A stretch of 64,000 nucleotides of DNA from Typha latifolia (taxonomy: Eukaryota; Streptophyta; Magnoliopsida; Poales; Typhaceae), in contig CM034102.1 in assembly GCA_019914945.1 (NCBI GenBank), forward strand, positions 7,181,501 through 7,245,500. Reading direction: 5' to 3'. How positions within the stretch are numbered: position 1 is the first letter of the stretch; the number at the start of each line of letters is the position of its first letter. The position numbers were made by a program, and so were the translations under genes. The notes under the pieces were generated by a model. It was given only the letters and a program-made list of their open reading frames with translations. It was not told the DNA's origin and made no database searches. Below are positions 56,871 through 64,000 of the stretch, piece after piece.

Positions 56871-57564
56871 TAGACAATGCTTGCGAATTCATATTCCAAA
56901 AAATAGATGGTTGATATTTTTTATACTGAGTGACATAGATGGCATGTAAAATGAGAAGACCCTATATGAAGAACAACCTTCATCAGAAGAGCTTTCAGAT
57001 AGGCTTTTCCAAAACAATGTTTTTACTTGATGGAACTATCAATTTGCAACTCTAGATTAATTTTCCATTTTTAACTAACTATTCGAGGAGGGTGAGCATT
57101 CACAGTCATTACTATTGAGAGAGTGATAGGCTAATTTTGCAAAGAAAAATTCAAGTGGTGTAGGCTTACAAATAAGCTTATTTGATAGACTAGACACAAT
57201 AAAACCAAGAACAAAGTTTAAGATACTAGTGACAATTTATTAGTGAGAATATAGGTTTGATAAAGTCATTACTATTGAGAGAGTGAAAGGCTGATTTAGC
57301 AGAGAAAAATTCAAAGGGTGTAGGCTTAAAAATAAGCTTATCTGATAGATTAGACATAGTAAAACTAAGAACAAAGTTCAAGATACTAGTGACAATTTAT
57401 TAGTGAGAATATAGGTTTGATAAAGTCTTCATCTCAGTAGTCCTTATTTTTTAGGCCTCTAACTTTTCTAATGCCACCAAAAACAATGTCTTCCCAAAAT
57501 GAATGTGTTCCACAATCTTGAGATAATGTCATTAAAGATGGGTTTTGTTCGAGATGCTAATAAT
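56871..57564. repeat. Unassigned stretch with 160-bp tandem duplication
   Basis: 57,105-57,264 is repeated at 57,265-57,427 (CATTACTATTGAGAGAGTGA, GATACTAGTGACAATTTATT). Source unknown and no gene is visible; the nearby 56,871-57,104 also shows nothing recognisable. Confidence 0.8.
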
Positions 57565-59590
57565 TTGTAATGATTTTTTTCTTTTTTTCTTTTTCCTTGT
57601 TTCCGACAAAAGACATGATGCCTTGTTTCATTGAGACAAAATAAAAACTACCATAATTAAGAAGTATCTATTTGGGTTAGCCAGCCCACGATAAGCAAAA
57701 GATAGCATACTTACAATCAAAACAAACTAAACATCTGAACTACTACAAATAGAGGGTAAATCACAATCCACCAAACAAACTATTTCAATTATAAATAATA
57801 AGAATATAAACATAGATATTAAGACGACAACTAGATTATTTTGAACAAGTAAAAATAAAATGCAGTATCCTCCTCCAAAAGACAAGCCTCCATCTCTTAG
57901 TCATCTTTGATCTCTACTGCGTAAGTCATCTTTTTAGCCTTCATAATTGCCTTCTCCCCCTATAGCCCTGTCCAGCAAAAGAATAGGGAGGAGCTTTGAA
58001 TTTATCAATAAATACTCTACTATTTCTTACCAACCAAACACTCCACATGAGAGCCATAACCTAGATGAGAGTCCAATTCTTTAGATCTTTCTTTTGATTT
58101 AAATGTGTGTCAAAGAACTAGTCTTCTGCATGCTTAGGAGTGTTGGTTATACTGGTAGCAAAAGCCATTCTGCCAATCAACTTCTTCACATAATGACAAC
58201 GCACAAATAAGTGGTCCACAGACTCATCCTTTACACAAAACACAACCAGTGTTACCATCCCAATGCCTCTTCTGCAGTTTATTTTTTTTATTAAAATTCT
58301 ATTTTGACACATCAGTCATAGAAAAGCTCAAACCTTTAAAGGTACTTTCAACTTCTAGATTTTCTAAAAACAGTGAGGAAATATAATACCTCTATTGTTT
58401 AGAAATCTACAGAGGGACTTGACAATATTTATCTCATTGGTCGCAAGCCTCCAATTTATCTTGTCACTCCTATCAGTCAGATTTAGATTATTGTTCTCCA
58501 CTAGCAACTTCATCTTTTGCTCATCCTTTCTTTGTTGATTTGTACCCCAGTTTCCAACTAGAATCAGTCCAAAATTTTCTAACCATTACTTTATTATCTT
58601 ATATAATTTCAAAGAGCCTAGGAAATCTGGTAGCCATACTACACTCTCCATACTAGATTCCAAAACTTTACTGTTTTACCATTTCACCCAACTAGCACCA
58701 ATTTGGAAAAGTCTGCTAATATGCAAGATCGATCTCCAAATAAGGGAGACTCTTGGAGAGCTAATTAGTTTAAAATCCTCAATTTTTTTATAATATCGTT
58801 GCATAACAACCTTTGGCCATAATTGATTCTCGAAATTAAGAAGAGGCCACCACCACTTTGCAAGCAGAGCTTTGCATAACAACCTATGCCCACAAATGAT
58901 TTTCAGAGTTAAGAATATGCCACAACTTTGCAAGTAGAACCCTATTATAGACTCCTCTCTTCCTTTTCACAGAAAAGCTCTCCTCAGTTTTTCTACCTTT
59001 ATTTTCATCCATTTCGGCATGTTAAAGTAAAACAAATAATACAAGGGTATGGAACTCAATACAAAATTAACAAGAGTAATTCGCTCTCTAAGGATAAAGT
59101 TTACGAATCTAGCCTGTAGACCTCTTCTCAACCTTCTCAATAATTGATATTCAATCATACTTCCACAACTTACTATCAATGATGGGGCAACCCCAAATAC
59201 TTGTTATGAAATTTTCCCATTTTATAGTTCAATAAGTTCGTAAATATTTTCTCTCTCATGATCTCTGCCTATGTATATCAAAGAACTCCTATTGAAATTA
59301 ATTTTCAAACCTGATATTGCCTCAAAACAATACATTCTAAAACTCCAACTTCATGCTCATCTGCTTGTAGGAAGATTAGAGTATCATCTGCGTATTGCAA
59401 GTTAATAATTCCATTGTTTTACCTCCTCCCCCAAACCCCTCAGTAAACCATCCATTATCAATACAAAAAAATAAGGTGATAATAGATCCCCTTGTCGCAA
59501 TCTTTTCCTACACTAAAAATATTTACCTAGCTCTCTATTAATCATAACAGTAGATCAACCAGTCATAACAATTTGTAATGATCTTGTAAG
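57565..59590 (-). pseudogene. LINE (L1-type), 5'-truncated
   Basis: Minus strand. Right end starts within reverse transcriptase: TGxSTVMINRELGKYF-like, RLRQGDLLSPYFFVLIMDGL (about 59,520-59,450) and LQYADDTLIFLQADE with the catalytic Asp pair near 59,395. Then SIPLYYLFYFNMPKWM (about 59,020), a W-rich linker and a Cys/His segment CVKDESVDHLFVRC (58,270-58,190). The 3' end lies left, next to a T-rich run at 57,570-57,600 that would be the poly(A) tail. Stops and frameshifts are frequent. Endonuclease and ORF1 are missing, as usual after incomplete target-primed reverse transcription. Confidence 0.8.
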
Positions 59591-59779
59591 TCGTCTTACA
59601 TAGGTTGATTTAGCAGAATGGGCAGAGGACGGTGCCACGGAGGCTCCGGGGAGTGGTAGAGAAATGCCCGTAGATAACCAAGTTGTTTAGTAGAGTGACG
59701 TGGGCTCGGGCTCTGGAAATTGACCCAAATAAATCTAGCGAATTGGGAAATTGACGAGGGCTCGAGCCCAAGCCCAGTA

Positions 59780-60370
59780 CTTTTTAGTGGACCAACCAAG
59801 TCATACCAACATAGCTTCTAGGGTTTCTTTTGAAACTCCTATTTAAAACCCCAAACCCAATTGCTCCATCTCCAGGCTCTTCACTTCCGCTCCCTCCCTT
59901 CATCCGCTCCCTTCATTCTCTCCTCTTCCTTCTCTTCAAATCATAAGACCTAAAAAGATCCCGATCTCGTTTTGTTAATCTCTCGATGACGATAATCGAA
60001 GCAGACGGGCGGTCTGAATCTGATGCCGTGTTGATTGTCTGCAATCTCCGTGCTTTCCTCCATTTCGAGGAAACGCATCTGAGAGAGATTTTTCTTGGGT
60101 ATTATTATCATCTATGCTTTTTAATCTACCTTTCGTTTGATCTCAAACCAAATTGCTTTTCGATTTTTGCTATGATGAAGATGGTGAAAATTTATATGTC
60201 TGGACATCTGAGATCAATTTCTCTGTGATTAGCTACACATCTTCTGAGCTGGTATTAAAACTAATTTACTTAATATATTGTGCTGCTTTTATTCTCTATT
60301 TTAGATTAAAGGGTTCGCATCAGTTACCCTCTTCTTGGATCTTATCTTTTTCTAAAGCCAAGGAGATATA
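59780..60370 (+). other. Possible small gene or first exon, unrecognised
   Basis: A TATA-like CTATTTAAAACC (59,850) precedes a pyrimidine-rich leader (59,870-59,940) and an ATG at 59,986 opening a frame MTIIEADGRSESDAVLIVCN that runs to 60,228. A GTATTA donor-like site occurs at about 60,098, after which codon content becomes AT-rich, so only about 38 codons look coding. I match it to no family and see no second exon. Could be a gene fragment captured or truncated by transposons. Confidence 0.3.
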
Positions 60371-63165
60371 ACGGGTGCGTAGAATGAAATGGTTGGCCTA
60401 CCAACGCATTGCATTTTTGTATTGCTTTAGCGCCAAATGGTCTGACCGTTATTAATTTGTTGTTGATGATAGAAAAAATTTATATATTTGCAACATTAGA
60501 GTGGCAAGTGATGCTGATATCTTATCCTACACACTGAATTTTATGTGTCGACCAAATACTCCGCTTATTATCTGATGCCACTCCTTGTTCATAACAAATC
60601 TTCATTAAGTTTTTCAGGAATTTTTTATCTTATTTTTAGGCTAATTGTCTGCTTTTCTAACTAGCCCAGATGCCCATGTAGCGTGTTATTATGTGTGTAT
60701 TTGCTAGTGTGATGGCATGTGATGAAGAATTCTTATGCTACACTGAATATTATGTGTGGACAATACTCCGCTTATTATCTGATGCCATTCCTACTTGCAA
60801 ATAGGCATTTCATTTCCCCTTGACTAAATAATCAATCGGAATGAGGTTTTGATTAAATATTGGTAGGGAGAAAAATGAGGAACTACTTTCGTTTTTGTAA
60901 TGTTGTTGAGTAATGTGGATTCATCGGTTAACAAATGAAAAGAGGAAAGAATCGTTGCAGCCTTAGTCTCTTAAAATTAAATAGGTACGAAGCAAATGAA
61001 TTAAGAGTTTTCCATGGCCCGGCTGGAAGATGATTTAAGCATTTATAAAGAGGAGCTAATCGATCTATTTTCTAAATTAACCCAAAGAGTAACATGAGAA
61101 GCCTGGTTTAAAGGATACGATAATAAAGTTTAGCGATCAAAATGTATGTTGAATTTGATAATTATGTCGTACAATGATGTGTCTAAGATGTCGAAACTCA
61201 GTCTAGGTAGTGTTAATATTAATTAATAATATTTAAATAAATGGGTATAATATGTTTTTCATTATAAAAGTTCGTACATAAATAACTCATTAAGTTTTGA
61301 AGGGACAATCGACGGAATCATGGTATAAAGCACATAATAAATATACAAATGTTCAAGCGAAATAGTAAACAGAGTCCCAATCATATGATAAATATATAAG
61401 TTCTCAAGCAAAATAGTATTAGACATGGGAAGCAAGCTCTCCTAAAGAGAGATCTTAATTTAGGTAGTGTTTGGTTGAGTTCTTAATAATAAATTAATTC
61501 TACATCTAATTTATGCATCAAATATTTTTTATGAATTTTTTGAACAAATTTTATATAAGTGCAAGTCATACGAAGAGTAATGCATAAAATTTATCATAGT
61601 AGAAAGGTGTGATATATCAAAGCATGACTTTTATTAGTAGAAAATAACTAAATACCCTCTTTGGTACTAACCCTCCACTTTCCACTATCTATCAAAAGTG
61701 ACGATCAATAACAATACTCTTTGTGTAGCAAATTGTAGCAAAGAATTAAATGGGAGATGAGCTATTATAGCAACCCTCTCCAAGCAACCTAGCAAATTGC
61801 TTGAATTAGTAGGATTTGGACCTTCATATTTAAACCATATCTCAGGCGGAATGGAATTATAATTATTTGAGTGAGATACTGTGGCTAGTGGCTAGTTTAA
61901 CTAGGTTTAATTATTTTTTATATTCAATTTTAGGACCCTTTATTTTATTTCTTTATTTTATTATTTATTAATAAGGCATTATTGTATCTTAAGCATGGTT
62001 TATCAATAGCTGTCTCCTTTATGCTTTCTAAAAGGTCAATTGCATCATACAGGTACATCAATAAGAATATACGAATAAATTCAAAGACAAGTAGTTATAA
62101 TTAATTTGTTTATAAGAATATCTAGGTCTCAAGAGGATTCTCATTAATTTGTGAGTCTTGACCAAAAAATTCACTCAGCATAGAGGCATATTTGGAAGTG
62201 ACCATCATGAAGAATCTGTAAGATTTTAAAGACAAAATATATGTCATCTGCACAGATTTATAATCAATCTCATTACCTCTAAGTTGCAAAAAGTTGAAAC
62301 ATTTGATAATATTATAAGAGTTCTAATGAAATGATCTACCATAGTAAGAATAAAAAAACTAGATAGTGTGAAAAAAAAAGGAAAAACAGATGGATCTAAC
62401 AGAGGAACAAGTGCCATGAAGGTCCTATATGGATCTACTCTAGTTATCTTTACCCTAAAGTTAAATCCAAAGTAACCAAATCCACCGTGAAACAAGGGTC
62501 AAATGATTGCAATGATCTTAGATAACCAAAAATCCCCTTTTTTGTTGTGCCTACTTACAACAATATAGGGCACTTTAAACAAAGATTAAAAAGGCATCTA
62601 TATCTAATGGAAATAGATCCTGCCTTTTCTTCTCAACTAAGGAGCCCATTACCCACTTCCTCGATACCAAATCCCATGTCCACCGAAATTAAAAGGGGGA
62701 AATTAATAATCATAAAAAAAACCTACAAAAATTAAGTACCCATACCACTAAGTGGGAGAGATTAATGATGGTACAAGCCATTCCAAGCGTACAACCAAAG
62801 ATGGAGAGCACAATGAGCTAAGAGAGGAAGAGGATTAGTAAGATCCACTATAGATACGATGGCCGGAGTCGAGGAAGACTATAGGTGCAAGGTGGAGCGA
62901 CGTGCCGAGGTGGAGCGGCATGCTGCGTACCGGCGTGGAGGAAAGAGTCGATGAGTGTGTGTGAAGGTATCGGCATGCAGAGGTGCCGTCGTGTGAAGGT
63001 GCCGACGTGCGGAGTTAGTGCAGTTGGCGTCGACGTCGGCGTCGGGCATCGGTTGGGCTAGTAGTGGGAGTAAGAATGGGTTTTGCGATTTTGCCTTTAG
63101 ATCATTTAATCTAACCTAGGGAGTATGGAGAAAGAAGCTAAGCCATTAGATCTTTTTGATCTAAT
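60371..63165. other. Unassigned AT-rich sequence
   Basis: No supported gene. A degenerate direct repeat with ACTCCGCTTATTATCTGATG occurs at 60,558 and 60,766. 61,465-61,490 (GGTAGTGTTTGGTTGAG) looks like a MITE end but I find no matching opposite end. 62,870-63,060 is GC-rich with GTGCCG(A/T)CGTG words. Confidence 0.35.
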
Positions 63166-63169
63166 GGTT

Positions 63170-63348
63170 CTATATATATATATATATATTGAGCCTTATC
63201 GAGCTGGCTCGGGATCAAGCTTGGCTCGAATTTAATTTTGAGCATAGTTTCAAGATCAAGCTCAGCTCAACCTATTTTCGAGCAGAGCTTGATTGAGCCT
63301 TATCAAGCGGAGCTCGAGTCGACTCGATTATTTTGACAGCTCTAATTG
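63170..63348. mobile_element. hAT-like element end, truncated at (TA)n
   Basis: (TA)n at 63,171-63,189, then GAGC(C/T)-rich words (GAGCTGGCTCG, CAAGCTTGGCTCG, GAGCTCGAGTCGACTCG) ending GACAGCTCTA. The inverse, TAGAGCTGTCAAAATAATCG, is the kind of terminus found on plant hAT-like MITEs. The left terminus is not visible. Confidence 0.45.
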
Positions 63349-63364
63349 TGATCGTGTCTAGTAT

Positions 63365-64000
63365 ATGACTCGCAAATGTGCAACCATACTTCTATCCACA
63401 CACCCAAAAGGAAAAAAATCACTAAATTGGTTGCTGAAATGATGGTTAGTGGTATTATTCGTTCGAGCTAAAGTGTGTATTCCTTGCTAGTGTTGCTAGT
63501 ACGAAAGAAGGACAATACTTGGTGGTTTTGTATATACTAATGCACACTAAACACTATTACTATTAAAGGTTTCTATTTAATTTTAGTAATTATTGAATTG
63601 CTCAATAAGTTTTTAGGGCTAGTCTACTTCTTCAAGTTAGATTTGAGGGCTGAATACTATTAAATCCAAGTACACCTATCGAATATGCACAAGGTGATTT
63701 TTCACACCCACGATGGATGCTAGGAGTTTTTGATGATGTTGTTCATCCTCCCCAATGCATCGACAGCCTTCTAAGGACTCATGGACAATATTTTTAAACC
63801 TCTATTGCATTGATATATACTTATAATTTTTATGATATTTTGTGTATAGTCCTACATAAGTAAACTATTTGAATCACTATAGAAAGATATTATCACTACT
63901 TTGCTAACACAACCCATATGTGAAGATGTTTGAGTGCCTTAATGGTCACTGGATAGTAGATTACTTTAGACATATTATCCTATCGATAGGGGTTCATGCT
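63365..64000 (+). pseudogene. Gypsy reverse transcriptase remnant
   Basis: In shifting frames: PHTQKEK / KLVAEMMVSGIIRSS (63,385-63,465), LLVRKKDNTWWF, KLDLRAEYY (63,640-63,665), FHTHDGC and FKPLLH (63,800). These parallel 7,960-8,400 of family A but are much more decayed, with a stop roughly every 10-20 codons. It runs off the window end before or at the catalytic Asp pair. Confidence 0.75.

Noticed and set aside
61465..61920. MITE starting GGTAGTGTTTGGTTGAG
   Set aside because: The end resembles known plant MITE termini, but no matching inverted end or target duplication was found on the right.
62160..62500. Minus-strand pol-like segment
   Set aside because: Some hydrophobic words recall retroelement RT, but no catalytic or diagnostic motif could be read in any frame.

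Overview
The window looks like flowering-plant nuclear DNA: one intact, GC-rich, two-exon sugar/polyol transporter gene in an AT-rich stretch filled with decayed transposable elements. Ty3/gypsy chromovirus and Ty1/copia pol fragments, L1-type LINE fragments, non-autonomous hAT and Harbinger-type elements, and tRNA-Met primer-binding sites are all typical of plants. The high G/C at third codon positions of the transporter is more usual in monocots, but I cannot name the species. No rRNA, intact tRNA, CRISPR or bacterial/organellar operon structure is visible.

Layout. 1-12.4 kb: LTR fragments and an old LTR-type repeat (repeat D) that received two insertions of gypsy family A in opposite orientation. 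One is a heavily deleted copy (2975-4482, minus, perfect 5-bp target duplication). The other is a structurally complete but integrase-less copy (4940-10551, plus). 10.7-12.4 kb holds a 5' gag + LTR of another gypsy family (LTR C). 13.1-16.4 kb: LINE 3' end, SINE-like fragment, copia RNase H + LTR, family A LTR. 16.4-21.7 kb: repeat B, gypsy integrase fragments and more family A LTRs. 21.7-25.8 kb: a decayed minus-strand copia. 27.1-30.9 kb: a plus-strand copia derivative whose 3' segment carries a complete 601-bp hAT-like element. 31.4-34.7 kb: LTR scraps and a gypsy integrase C-terminus. 34.7-37.4 kb: inverted copies of repeats D and B. 37.7-41.2 kb: a gag-only LTR element (TR-GAG type) with perfect target duplication. 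42.8-48.3 kb: inverted LTRs of the same family, another LTR with palindrome array, repeat D. 49.5-51.4 kb: the transporter gene. 52.5-56.9 kb: minus-strand copia holding a 984-bp Harbinger-like element. 57.6-59.6 kb: minus-strand LINE. 59.8-60.4 kb: possible small gene start. 63.2-64 kb: hAT-like end and gypsy reverse transcriptase.

Most unusual signal: arrays built on the palindrome GCGTTCGAACGC and its CpG-decay variants recur in the U3 of at least five LTR families (gypsy and copia), always just upstream of the TATA box. In gypsy family A the array-bearing U3 and an array-free U3 are joined to the same R-U5, and the 3' end of this LTR carries tandem ~20-bp units that repeat the tRNA primer-binding site. 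Only the transporter is likely to make a functional protein; nothing else has an uninterrupted, recognisable long reading frame.
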